Source: Vibrio pelagius (lineage in GTDB: Bacteria > Pseudomonadota > Gammaproteobacteria > Enterobacterales > Vibrionaceae). Taken from it: 64,000 nt of DNA. The first letter of the stretch is position 1. Every line of letters begins with the position of its first letter. A program made the translations under genes and the position numbers. The notes under the pieces were generated by a model, which worked only from the letters and a program-made list of their open reading frames with translations, did no database searches and was not told the origin of the DNA. Positions 18,056 through 27,364 of the stretch are shown here, piece after piece. The stretch spans positions 744,001 to 808,000 of the forward strand of contig NZ_AP025503.1 in assembly GCF_024347575.1 (NCBI RefSeq). The letters run 5' to 3'.

Positions 18056-18102
18056 AAAAACGCCAACTACATACTCTATTCAGAGTTGTCATTGGCGTTT
18101 TT
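18056..18102 (-). terminator. yebG terminator
   Basis: AAAAACGCCAA / TTGGCGTTTTT is a perfect outer stem, and ACTCT-ATTC-AGAGT is an inner hairpin. On the minus strand it ends in a T-run, 19 bp after the yebG stop. Confidence 0.85.
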
Positions 18103-18120
18103 AGGAGAGGTATCAGCGAG

Positions 18121-18414
18121 TTATGCTGCGTCTTCTTCCGCGTCTTCAACCGCTTCAAGCTTTTTAGCTTTCTTAGGCGCTGGTTTGCGCTTGGCACCAA
18201 GAGCATAAAGAACTTCTTCTTTGTTCTTCGCAAGGTACATCGCAAGCTCTTCTTGCTTGCCTTCATCTTCTACTAGTTCACTTTTGCCTAAAAGTTCAAA
18301 AAGCTCATCAGCCATATCCAGCATTTTGTCGTATGCGTCAGCTTCGGCTTTAGAGGTAAAAGTCATTTTCTCTTCTCCGTTGCGTTCCACCACGTACTTG
18401 ACGATAACAGCCAT
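18121..18414 (-). CDS. yebG: YebG-family DNA-damage-inducible protein
   Basis: A 97-residue protein whose N-terminus (MAVIVKYVVERNGEEKMTFTSKAEADAYDKMLDMAD) matches E. coli YebG closely. YebG is induced by DNA damage under LexA control, and its biochemical role is not established. The C-terminus is Lys/Ala-rich, then acidic. A LexA-type box 30 bp upstream (18444-18459) supports the same regulation here. It is monocistronic. Confidence 0.93.
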   Translation of the reverse strand: MAVIVKYVVERNGEEKMTFTSKAEADAYDKMLDMADELFELLGKSELVEDEGKQEELAMYLAKNKEEVLYALGAKRKPAPKKAKKLEAVEDAEEDAA

Positions 18415-18443
18415 GGTTAATCCTCTAAGTTTGATAAATTTTA

Positions 18444-18459
18444 CTGGCTTTTTATACAG
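18444..18459 (-). promoter_or_regulatory. LexA (SOS) box upstream of yebG
   Basis: On the minus strand CTGTATAAAAAGCCAG fits the LexA core CTG-N10-CAG with an AT-rich centre, 30 bp before the yebG start. The right half-site is imperfect (GCCAG rather than ATACAG). LexA control of yebG is known in E. coli. Confidence 0.7.
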
Positions 18460-18501
18460 TTTTAGTGACTAAAAGTCCAGTTGCCAACCTTGATAGAAGT
18501 A

Positions 18502-19398
18502 TCAATCTTGATGTGCCGCCCACTCTTCACAATAACTCGTGAAGGACTTGAGAAGTGGACTCTGATATTTGTCTTTATGAACTAGCATCCAAAATCGACG
18601 CTTCATATCCAGTGGCACATTCAATGTTTTGACTCGACCATCTTTGATTGCAGGCTCTGCAGCAAGCTTAGAAAGGCAAGCCAAGCCTAATCCAGCGGAT
18701 ACCGAGTTGATGATCGCTTCTGTGGTATTGAGTTCGAATGATTCATACCAATGCTCAAGACGCGGTGCCACCGTACGTAAAAAGAACTCTCGAGTACCAG
18801 AGCCAGATTCTCGCAGTATCCAGTGACTGCTCTCAAGATCGCGCAATGGCACGATATCTAACGAGGTCAATGGGTGATTGGGGCTGGCAACAATGCACAT
18901 CTCGTCGCTACTAAACTGATTGGCAAGCAGTTCAGGGTGCAAGGTTTTCCCTTCGATCAGAGCAATATCGAGCTCGTAATCGACCAGCTTTTGGCAAATC
19001 AAAGCAGTGTTGGAGATAAATAGGCTTTGCTCTTGATGTTGGGTTTGCTGACGAAATCCTGAGAGAATAAATGGTGCAACTTGATTGCCTATGGTGTCAC
19101 TGGCACCAACCTTTAATAAACCACTCAAAGGTTGGTCGTCACTGAACAACTCATCAATGCTAGCCGCTCGATGTAGTATCTCATCCGCAAGAGGAAGTAA
19201 TTTTTGTCCCTCTTGATTGATGATCAGTCGGTTGTTAACGCGATCAAACAGAGAGTGCCCAAGCTGTTTCTCCATTTCACCCAAAGCCATGCTGACAGCC
19301 GCTTTTGATAAAAATAGCGCCTCGGCTGCGGCAGTCATCGTCGAGTGTTGGGTGATGGTGACAAATACTTTGAGCTGTTTAATTGATATATTAGCCAT
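18502..19398 (-). CDS. LysR-family transcriptional regulator
   Basis: A protein of about 298 residues. The N-terminal winged helix-turn-helix is clear (MANISIKQLKVFVTITQHST, AAEALFLSKAAVSMALGEME), followed by the LysR effector-binding domain (LKVGASDTIGNQVAPFIL, WILRESGSGTREFF). I chose ATG 19398 because the frame above it reaches only a TTG and the domain starts there. The target genes and ligand are unknown. Region 19452-19475 upstream holds an AT-rich dyad (GTTATAT / ATATAGAAC) that could be its own operator. Confidence 0.9.
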   Translation of the reverse strand: MANISIKQLKVFVTITQHSTMTAAAEALFLSKAAVSMALGEMEKQLGHSLFDRVNNRLIINQEGQKLLPLADEILHRAASIDELFSDDQPLSGLLKVGASDTIGNQVAPFILSGFRQQTQHQEQSLFISNTALICQKLVDYELDIALIEGKTLHPELLANQFSSDEMCIVASPNHPLTSLDIVPLRDLESSHWILRESGSGTREFFLRTVAPRLEHWYESFELNTTEAIINSVSAGLGLACLSKLAAEPAIKDGRVKTLNVPLDMKRRFWMLVHKDKYQSPLLKSFTSYCEEWAAHQD

Positions 19399-19555
19399 CG
19401 AAATTTTATCAGCCTGTGATTGAGTGGTTTGATGTTTAGAAAACCTGAACAAGTGTTCTATATAATTGGATATAACTTAACAAACCGCAAGCGTATTATG
19501 GCCTCAACAAGCTGATGAGTTCACAGATAAGTGAATGGAATGAAGAGAGGCTGAT
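19399..19555. promoter_or_regulatory. Upstream region of the LysR gene
   Basis: The region is AT-rich and divergent, with an imperfect dyad GTTATAT-CCAATT-ATATAGAAC around 19452-19475. LysR regulators commonly bind such sites to control themselves. Assignment is by position only. Confidence 0.35.
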
Positions 19556-19683
19556 ATGATTCAACAACTCAAACATAGATTAACTGGCGCGCCGACTCGG
19601 ATGGCGTAGGTTATGTCGCCGCACGTTACTACATGAATTACAAACCACACCGTTTAATGAGCGTTGCAAAAGGTCGTTTATAA
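19556..19683 (+). pseudogene. Possible frameshifted small gene between lysR and recC
   Basis: ATG 19556 has AGAGG 6 bases upstream and opens a frame of only 17 codons (MIQQLKHRLTGAPTRMA, stop at 19607). A neighbouring frame continues from about 19588 with plausible protein (WRADSDGVGYVAARYYMNYK) to a stop at 19683. The two halves would make one protein of about 42 residues if one base were added or removed near 19588. I do not recognise it. It may be a decayed gene or chance. Confidence 0.3.
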
Positions 19684-19810
19684 CGGGTGGTCGTTCAAAA
19701 GATAAACAGACCTTAAGCTTTTGGGTTTTCATAATCTTATATTGCTCATCCAAACTCGGTACTTATGCTAATCTGGCAGTATATTGTGGCAAGATTAGCG
19801 TGAGTGCACT
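19684..19810 (+). other. recC upstream region
   Basis: This short AT-rich stretch (127 bp) presumably holds the recC promoter. No strong -35/-10 pair or operator stands out. Confidence 0.3.
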
Positions 19811-22800
19811 TTGTTTACTGTCTACCATTCCAATAAAGTTGATACTTTAAAAATCCTTCTCGTTCACTTAATCAAAAGTGACCCTCTGGCTAACCCATTC
19901 GACAAAGAGCAGATCTTGGTACAAAGCCCGGGTATGTCTCAGTGGCTTAAAATGGAGCTGGCAAAAGAGTTTGGTGTTGCCGCAAACATCGATTTTCCTC
20001 TTCCTGCTACTTTCATCTGGGAGATGTTTACCCAGGTTCTTCCTGATGTTCCCAAGCGCAGTGCCTTTAACAAAGAGGCGATGACGTGGAAGCTGATGAG
20101 TATTCTGCCTGCTAAGCTCGATCATCCTGATTTTTTGCCACTGCAGCGCTATTTGGAAAACGATACAGATAGCTCTAAGCTGTACCAATTGGCTGAGAAA
20201 ATTGCCGATATTTTTGATGGTTATTTGGTGTATCGACCAGAGTGGATGGCGGCTTGGGAAGCGGGTGAACCTGTGGCTGAGTTGCAAGACGCGGATGGTC
20301 AACAAGAGCATCCGTGGCAGCCGATCTTGTGGCAGGCTCTGTATGAGCAAACACTATCCCAAGATCAATCAAAGTATCACCGTGGTAACTTGTACCATGA
20401 CTTTATTGAAGCGCTCGCACAGCAGAAAGATCAGCTTTCCCACCTTCCGAAGCGGTTGTTTGTATTTGGTATCTCATCACTACCACCACGCTATATGGAT
20501 GCCCTCAAAGCGATGGGTGAACACATTGATGTTCATTTGATGTTCACCAATCCATGTCAGCACTATTGGGGCGATATTCGTGATAGAAAGTATCTAGCAA
20601 GAGTAGAAGCTCAGCGTCGTAAGCAGTTTGCTTTGGTCGAGGGCTCGCCTCAGTTAGAAGGGGAGGTTTCGCCTCTCAAAGATGGCCTAGAAGCTAACGT
20701 TGAAGATGAACTGCATACTAGCCAGGCGGTGGGTAATAGCCTACTGGCATCGATGGGAAAACTTGGTCGTGACAATCTGTTTTTATTGTCCCAGTCTGAG
20801 TGTGAAGAGCATGAATTTTTCATTGATGTTGAGCGCGATAGCCTATTACATCAGCTTCAAGCCGATATTTTGGAGCTTGAGGAGCATCAAGATGATCACA
20901 TGCTTGATTCGAGTGAACATAAGCAGAGTATTGCTGTTGGGGATCGTTCGTTAACGGTTCATGCTTGTCATAGCCCGATGCGTGAAGTGGAAGTGCTGCA
21001 CGACCAGTTATTGGCGATGTTTGATAACGATCCCAACCTAAAACCACGCGACATTATCGTAATGGTAGCGGACATTAATGCCTACAGCCCTGCGATTCAA
21101 GCGGTGTTCGGTAATGCGCCGGGCGAGCGTTATATACCTTATTCGATCTCTGACCGTACTGCTGATCAAGAGAGCCCAATCTTAACTGCATTCATGCAGC
21201 TGGTGGCGCTGCCTAAGAGTCGTTGTCTTGCTTCAGAGCTGCTTGAACTACTTGAAATCCCAGCGATGATGGCGCGTTTTGATATCGACGAATATCAATT
21301 TGAGCAAGCTAAACAGTGGGTTGAAGAGGCGGGTATTCGCTGGGGTGTTGATGGCAGTACCGCAACAGAGTTTGATCTACCCGAGACTCAACAAAACACT
21401 TGGCTGTTCGGTATCCAGCGGATGCTGCTTGGCTATGCGATGTCAGAGTCAGCAGGATTATTTGAAACCGCCGACTCATCGATTGCCGCATACGATGAAG
21501 TGCAAGGCATGAGTGCAGAACTTGCGGGTAAGCTCGCGCACTTTATTGACCGTATTGCCTATTATCGACAGCGCCTCAATCAGTCACAATCGATTGAACG
21601 TTGGCGTGAGACTCTGCTTAACTTGATTGATGATTTCTTCAGCGTCGAGCTGGAAGGCGAAGTAGTATTGAAGTCGATTCGCGATGCTCTAGGGCAACTT
21701 AACGAACAGCTCGATGATGCTTTATATGAGCAAGATTTATCACCAAGCATCGTTTATCAGTATTTGAATAACAAACTCTCTGGGGCACGCATCAGCCAAC
21801 GTTTTTTAGCTGGGCAAGTGAACTTCTGTACTCTGATGCCGATGCGTTCGATTCCTTTCAAAACGGTATGTCTGCTGGGGATGAATGATGGTGTGTATCC
21901 GCGCTCTATGCCACCAGAAGGCTTTGATTTAATGAATGGCCGTACTCGTCCGGGTGACCGTTCTCGCCGTGATGATGATCGTTATCTGTTCTTAGAGGCG
22001 ATGTTATCGGCGCAAGAGAGTCTGTACATCAGTTATGTTGGTCGCTCTATTCAAGATAACACTGAGCGCGTCCCGTCAGTGCTGGTGTCTGAGCTGATCG
22101 AATACTGCGAGCAGAACTACTGTTTGCAGGGCGACGAAGCTCTGGGAAGCGACGAATCTGGGCGTAAGCTGAGTCAAGCGCAGATGTTTGAGCACACCAT
22201 GACGCCATTCAGTCCGAGTGCTTTCATGCCGGACCAAGACAATTCACAGCTTAGCTACGCTAGAGAGTGGCTGCCTGCGGCAAATCGAGCAGGCGAGCGC
22301 AGTGGTGAATTTAACCGAGCGTTAGAAGATTATCTTGCCGGAGCAACTTACCCACTTGAGCTTGATCTGGTCGAGTTACAGCGTTTTTGGCGTTTACCTG
22401 TTCAATACTTCTTTAATCGCCGTTTAAAGGTGGTGTTTGAGCCGCCGTTACCAGTGATGGAAGACGACGAACCGTTTGTGTTGAATGGTCTAGAGAGCTA
22501 TCAACTTAAAGACGCGCTATTACAAGTATTGATTGATAACCCTCAATCACCCGATGAAGCCATTCGTCACTTTGTCGCTAAACAGAAAGCTCAAGGTCGT
22601 TTGCCGGTTGGGGCATTTGGTGACATTGAGTTTGAGACCAATCGTGTGCAAGCCGAGGAGCTAGCCAAAGAGATCCAGTTCGTGACTGGTGCGCCTAAAG
22701 AAGATTTAGAGGTCAATATTACGATAGACAGCCTCGGCGAAGGAAAACCGGTCAAGTTGATAGGTTGGTTAACGCACAACTATCAATCGGGCCTAGTGCG

Positions 22801-23287
22801 TTATCGCAGTGGTAAAATTCGCGCGCAAGACTATCTGGCCGCTTGGATCGATCACTTGTGTTGCAATGTGATGGGCAACCCGCAAACAACGCATATTATC
22901 GGCTACGACAAAAAAGAGGGCGTGGTGCATCTTACGCTTAGCCCTCTGAGTGATGTTCAAACTGCAAAGCAGACTTTGGGTGAGCTCGTTCGTCTGTTCT
23001 ATCAAGGTATGACCCAGCCGCTTCCATACTTTCCTAAAACGGCACTGGCAGGGGTTGAAGCAGGATTTAGTCGAGGCAAATGGGTTGATGATGAAGAGAA
23101 GTCTCTGAAGAAGATGGCGGATACCTTTAATGATAGTTACGCGTTTACGGGTGAAGGACGCGACAGCTACATCTCACGTATTTGGCCAAAGTGGGATGAC
23201 ACATTGGCGGCGGAAGCAAGGTTGTACTCTACTCTAGTGATGCAAGCAGCTCGTCTTGCAGCGATTGATCCCAATGATCAGGAGTAA
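19811..23287 (+). CDS. recC: Exodeoxyribonuclease V gamma chain RecC
   Basis: RecC is the Chi-recognising, structural subunit of the RecBCD helicase-nuclease, which processes double-strand ends for recombination. The 1158-residue protein starts MFTVYHSNKVDTLKILL and continues ILVQSPGMSQWLKMELAKEFGVAANIDFPLPATFIWEMF, the well-conserved RecC N-terminus. Later segments (GMNDGVYPRSMPPEGFDLM, RSRRDDDRYLFLEAMLSA) are also typical. The start is TTG at 19811; no ATG lies nearby and the N-terminus aligns. recB follows 402 bp later, not in direct overlap. Confidence 0.96.
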   Translation: MFTVYHSNKVDTLKILLVHLIKSDPLANPFDKEQILVQSPGMSQWLKMELAKEFGVAANIDFPLPATFIWEMFTQVLPDVPKRSAFNKEAMTWKLMSILPAKLDHPDFLPLQRYLENDTDSSKLYQLAEKIADIFDGYLVYRPEWMAAWEAGEPVAELQDADGQQEHPWQPILWQALYEQTLSQDQSKYHRGNLYHDFIEALAQQKDQLSHLPKRLFVFGISSLPPRYMDALKAMGEHIDVHLMFTNPCQHYWGDIRDRKYLARVEAQRRKQFALVEGSPQLEGEVSPLKDGLEANVEDELHTSQAVGNSLLASMGKLGRDNLFLLSQSECEEHEFFIDVERDSLLHQLQADILELEEHQDDHMLDSSEHKQSIAVGDRSLTVHACHSPMREVEVLHDQLLAMFDNDPNLKPRDIIVMVADINAYSPAIQAVFGNAPGERYIPYSISDRTADQESPILTAFMQLVALPKSRCLASELLELLEIPAMMARFDIDEYQFEQAKQWVEEAGIRWGVDGSTATEFDLPETQQNTWLFGIQRMLLGYAMSESAGLFETADSSIAAYDEVQGMSAELAGKLAHFIDRIAYYRQRLNQSQSIERWRETLLNLIDDFFSVELEGEVVLKSIRDALGQLNEQLDDALYEQDLSPSIVYQYLNNKLSGARISQRFLAGQVNFCTLMPMRSIPFKTVCLLGMNDGVYPRSMPPEGFDLMNGRTRPGDRSRRDDDRYLFLEAMLSAQESLYISYVGRSIQDNTERVPSVLVSELIEYCEQNYCLQGDEALGSDESGRKLSQAQMFEHTMTPFSPSAFMPDQDNSQLSYAREWLPAANRAGERSGEFNRALEDYLAGATYPLELDLVELQRFWRLPVQYFFNRRLKVVFEPPLPVMEDDEPFVLNGLESYQLKDALLQVLIDNPQSPDEAIRHFVAKQKAQGRLPVGAFGDIEFETNRVQAEELAKEIQFVTGAPKEDLEVNITIDSLGEGKPVKLIGWLTHNYQSGLVRYRSGKIRAQDYLAAWIDHLCCNVMGNPQTTHIIGYDKKEGVVHLTLSPLSDVQTAKQTLGELVRLFYQGMTQPLPYFPKTALAGVEAGFSRGKWVDDEEKSLKKMADTFNDSYAFTGEGRDSYISRIWPKWDDTLAAEARLYSTLVMQAARLAAIDPNDQE

Positions 23288-23689
23288 CCTAGGGCGATCG
23301 TCAAGATCGCTCAACTCATGCCAATTAGGCCGATGTATATGGGAAGCTTATTGCAATTTTAGAATGAGTATAGACCGGATAAGAGAAGTGCTGAGAAGTC
23401 AGGGAGTGAAAAGCACAGGAATTAAAGTGGCCGCCAGTAAATCATTATTAGTGTAGGGCGTTCGCTGTACGGCCACAGGTCAGAGGGACCATTATTCTTT
23501 TGGTTCTTTAGCGGCGAAAAAGTAATCGTCTGCCTGAACTCGTGGGCGCATAGTAACGACGTGCACCAAATTGATCCGTGAGAGAGATCGCACTCCCTAA
23601 TAAGATATTGGTACTAGACCAAATTTGTATGACGTTTTTGATACTAGGTCACATTTGTAACAGAATAATTAAGAAGAAGGCAGCTCGGT
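23288..23689. other. recC-recB spacer with paired direct repeats; no ptrA
   Basis: No intact gene is present. In E. coli the protease gene ptrA fills this position. Directly before recB lie two 18-bp direct repeats, TACTAGACCAAATTTGTA (23612-23629) and TACTAGGTCACATTTGTA (23642-23659), matching 15 of 18 and spaced exactly 30 bp apart. They could be paired regulator sites. On the minus strand an open frame without an ATG reads SLTDQFGARRYYAPTSSGRR and ends in TAA near 23510, a possible gene remnant. Confidence 0.5.
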
Positions 23690-26600
23690 ATGACTACCAC
23701 AAAACGTGATCTCGTTATCACGCCACAAGCGCTTAATACCATGACGTTTCCTCTGCATGGGGCGCGATTGATTGAAGCTTCTGCAGGTACGGGTAAAACC
23801 TTCACGATAGCCGGCTTGTATCTGCGACTTTTGCTTGGTCACGGCACTTCTGAGATTGGTGTTAATGGTGAAGAGCCGAGTCGACACCAGCAACCGCTAA
23901 CGGTCGATCAGATTTTGGTGGTGACCTTTACCGAAGCGGCAACAGCAGAACTTAGAGACCGTATTCGTGCACGTATCCACGATGCGCGCATTGCTTTTGC
24001 ACGTGGTCAGAGTAGCGATCCTGTCATAGCCCCTCTACTTGAAGGCATTGACGACCATACTGGGGCTGCCAAAATCTTGCTGAATGCTGAAAGACAGATG
24101 AATGAAGCGGCGGTATACACCATTCACGGTTTCTGCCAACGCATGCTAACGCAAAATGCGTTTGAGTCGGGTAGTCGCTTTGACAATGAATTTGTGACCG
24201 ACGAAAGTCATCTAAAAGCGCAAGTGGTGGCGGATTACTGGCGTAAACAGTTCTACCCATTACCGCTGCAGTTGGCTGGAGAAGTACGTAATATCTGGGG
24301 TTCACCTTCTGCTCTGTTAGCGGATGTAAACCGCTACCTAACAGGCGCGCCGTTAAAGCTAACAGTAGAGGCGATGTCTGGTGATCTGCAATCTCTTCAC
24401 AACAGCAACCTTGATAAAATCAGAGCACTCAAAACACAATGGCTGGCATCGCAAGAGGACTTTCTGCCCATTATCTCGGGCTCAGATGTTAACAAACGCA
24501 GCTACACCAAAAAGTCACTGCCGACTTGGTTAGAGGCGGTAACGACTTGGGCGCAAAGTGAGACACATGATTATCAGTACCCAGATAAACTCGAAAAGTT
24601 TTCTCAATCAACGCTCAACGAGAAAACACCGAAAGGCACGGCTCCTTGTCATGAGGTTTTTGAGGCGATTGATACCTTCTTAGCACAGCCTGCGGATATG
24701 AAAGCGCCGCTACTGGCACATGCAATTACCCATTGTCGAACCATGCTTGCCGCGGCTAAAGAGCAGAAGCAGTGGCTCTCATTTGACGATCTACTGACCC
24801 AGCTCTCAGCGTCGATTGATGTCGATGAACAGTCACTGTTGGTCGAACGCATTCGTACTCTTTATCCAGTCGCGATGATCGATGAATTCCAAGATACCGA
24901 TCCGCTGCAGTACAGCATCTTCAGTCGTATTTATCTGGATAGCCCACAATGTGGCTTGTTTATGATTGGTGACCCGAAGCAGGCAATTTACGGCTTCCGT
25001 GGCGCAGACATTTTTACCTATATCAAAGCGCGTAACCAAGTGAGTGCCCACTACACTCTTGGTACTAACTGGCGTTCAAGTGCAGACATGGTGAGCGCGG
25101 TAAATCAGGTGTTTAGCCAATCTGACAGTCCGTTTATCTATGACGAAGATATTCCATTTCTTCCAGTCGCTTCGAGTCCCAATGCCGATTTGCGTCACTG
25201 GACACTTGGCGACCAGGTTCAACCTGCGATGACATTTTGGTTGCAAGAGGCGGAAGATAAGCCCTTACCTAAAGGGGAATATCACGCAGCGATGGCAGAA
25301 GCGACGGCGAGCCAAATTCAAACAATATTGACCGCTTCTCAAGACCAGCAAGCGTTTCTTGATAACGGCAAAAGCCAAAAATCGATTCAAGCGGGTGATA
25401 TAGCCGTCTTGGTGCGAACCGGTAGTGAAGGGCGTTTAGTTAAGACGGCGCTTGCAGAGCAAGGCATCGCCAGTGTTTACCTCTCTAACCGAGACAGTGT
25501 ATTTGTCAGTCTTGTTGCTCAAGATCTTCAACGTTTGTTGCAAGCGGTACTAACCCCAGAAAATGACCGAGCTCTTCGTGCTTGTCTGGCTTCTGAGTTG
25601 TTTGCCCTTGATGCAGCATCATTAGACCAACTGAACAATGATGAGGTTGTTTGGGAAAATGCGGTTAATGAATTTCGTGAGTACCGAAAGCTGTGGCTAC
25701 AGCGCGGTGTGCTACCGATGTTACGCGCGGTGATGAGTAAGCGCCACCTAGCTGAGCGATTGTTGGAAGAAGAGAACGGGGAGCGTGCACTGACGGATTT
25801 AATGCACATCGGCGAATTGCTCCAGCAAGCGAGACAAGAGCTAGACAGTGACTATGGACTGTTGCGCTGGCTTGCGGAAGCGATCATCGATGCGCAGAAT
25901 GGTTTGGGTGGCAGTGAAGATGACATTCAGCGTCTAGAGTCAGAAAGAAACTTGGTGCAAATCGTGACTATCCATAAATCCAAAGGCTTGGAATATGACT
26001 TAGTGTTCTTACCGTTTGTAGCAAGCTACCGTGAAGCGAGCGAAGGTAAATATTACGACCACGCTACAGACACTACTGTGCTTGATATCACAGCCAGTGA
26101 TGGCGCGTTAGCGCAAGCCGACAAAGAGCGCTTAGCGGAAGACTTACGTCTGATCTATGTAGCGCTAACCCGTGCTGTTTACGGCTGCTTTATTGGTATG
26201 GCACCACTGCGCAAGGGGCGTTCAACCAAAGAGCCGACGGGTGTGCATTTGAGCGCGATGGGCTATCTGGTTCAAAATGGGAAAGAGTGCAGCATTGCTG
26301 AACTACAGCAAGCTTTGGCGAGTTTAGAGAGTGGCAATCAAAGTATTACATTGAGCGAGACGCCTACGCAGCATGAGCAGCCTTTTGTAGCTAAATCAGA
26401 ACCACAACCTGATCTCCAAGCTCAAGAGTTGAAGGCGTCGATTGACCGTGCGTGGCGTATCACCAGTTACTCTGGGTTAGTCAAGCAAGGCAGTCATGGC
26501 GCAAGTCATGATGCGACGATGGAGGTATCGGGCTTTGATATTGACTCTGCCGATGAGCAGGATGAAGACGAGCTGATTGAGCCAGAGCGTTCTATCTTTA

Positions 26601-27364
26601 CTTTCCCTCGAGGAGCAAGACCGGGTACGTTTTTGCATACCCTGTTTGAAGAGGTCGAGTTTACCGAGCCTGCGACCAGCGAGCACAATACTCAAGTGAT
26701 CACTCACTTACTGGAACTTGAACAGTATGAGCTTGAGTGGTTACCGGTTCTTCAACAATTGGTTGATACCGTGCTCAACACCGCTTTAGATGGTAAAAAG
26801 CTTAAGTTAAGCGAGAAAAATGCTTCTCAGCGACTTGTTGAGATGGAGTTTTTATTGCCCATTGAGGTGTTAGCATCCTCAGAACTCAACCGTGTTATTC
26901 AGTATCATGATCCTCTTTCGGCGAAAGCTGGCGACCTCGGTTTTCACACTGTGCAAGGCATGTTGAAGGGCTTTATTGATTTGGTGTTTGAACATGAAGG
27001 CAAATACTACGTGCTTGACTGGAAATCAAATCACTTAGGTGATGATGTGGCGGTTTATCATGGCGACGCCCTTAAGGGTGCCATGGCCGATCACCGATAT
27101 GATTTGCAGTATCAAATTTACGCCTTAGCTCTGCACCGCTTCCTGCGCAGTCGAATTGCTAATTACAGCTACCAAAAGCATTTTGGCGGTGTTTATTATC
27201 TGTTTTTACGTGGTATGGATGGACAATCTCAGCAAGGAATATTTTCCGCTAAACCAAGTGAAGCCATGCTCAATGAAATGGATCAATTGATTGACGGCAA
27301 GGTCGTCGATCGCCAAACAGCCCAATCGAATGATGACCAAGCTGGACAGATGGAGCTTATATAA
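23690..27364 (+). CDS. recB: Exodeoxyribonuclease V beta chain RecB
   Basis: RecB is the 3'-5' helicase and the nuclease of RecBCD. The 1224-residue protein has a UvrD-type Walker A (ASAGTGKT, residues 30-37, K36), VVTFTEAATAELRDRIR, and MIDEFQDTDPLQY (motif II). Helicase motifs ESERNLVQIVTIHKSKGLEYDLVFLPF and LRLIYVALTRA follow. The C-terminal nuclease domain contains VLDWKSN with D1110 and K1112, the catalytic pair that aligns with D1080/K1082 of E. coli. Start at ATG 23690. The stop overlaps the recD start by one base (TAATG). Confidence 0.97.
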   Translation: MTTTKRDLVITPQALNTMTFPLHGARLIEASAGTGKTFTIAGLYLRLLLGHGTSEIGVNGEEPSRHQQPLTVDQILVVTFTEAATAELRDRIRARIHDARIAFARGQSSDPVIAPLLEGIDDHTGAAKILLNAERQMNEAAVYTIHGFCQRMLTQNAFESGSRFDNEFVTDESHLKAQVVADYWRKQFYPLPLQLAGEVRNIWGSPSALLADVNRYLTGAPLKLTVEAMSGDLQSLHNSNLDKIRALKTQWLASQEDFLPIISGSDVNKRSYTKKSLPTWLEAVTTWAQSETHDYQYPDKLEKFSQSTLNEKTPKGTAPCHEVFEAIDTFLAQPADMKAPLLAHAITHCRTMLAAAKEQKQWLSFDDLLTQLSASIDVDEQSLLVERIRTLYPVAMIDEFQDTDPLQYSIFSRIYLDSPQCGLFMIGDPKQAIYGFRGADIFTYIKARNQVSAHYTLGTNWRSSADMVSAVNQVFSQSDSPFIYDEDIPFLPVASSPNADLRHWTLGDQVQPAMTFWLQEAEDKPLPKGEYHAAMAEATASQIQTILTASQDQQAFLDNGKSQKSIQAGDIAVLVRTGSEGRLVKTALAEQGIASVYLSNRDSVFVSLVAQDLQRLLQAVLTPENDRALRACLASELFALDAASLDQLNNDEVVWENAVNEFREYRKLWLQRGVLPMLRAVMSKRHLAERLLEEENGERALTDLMHIGELLQQARQELDSDYGLLRWLAEAIIDAQNGLGGSEDDIQRLESERNLVQIVTIHKSKGLEYDLVFLPFVASYREASEGKYYDHATDTTVLDITASDGALAQADKERLAEDLRLIYVALTRAVYGCFIGMAPLRKGRSTKEPTGVHLSAMGYLVQNGKECSIAELQQALASLESGNQSITLSETPTQHEQPFVAKSEPQPDLQAQELKASIDRAWRITSYSGLVKQGSHGASHDATMEVSGFDIDSADEQDEDELIEPERSIFTFPRGARPGTFLHTLFEEVEFTEPATSEHNTQVITHLLELEQYELEWLPVLQQLVDTVLNTALDGKKLKLSEKNASQRLVEMEFLLPIEVLASSELNRVIQYHDPLSAKAGDLGFHTVQGMLKGFIDLVFEHEGKYYVLDWKSNHLGDDVAVYHGDALKGAMADHRYDLQYQIYALALHRFLRSRIANYSYQKHFGGVYYLFLRGMDGQSQQGIFSAKPSEAMLNEMDQLIDGKVVDRQTAQSNDDQAGQMELI

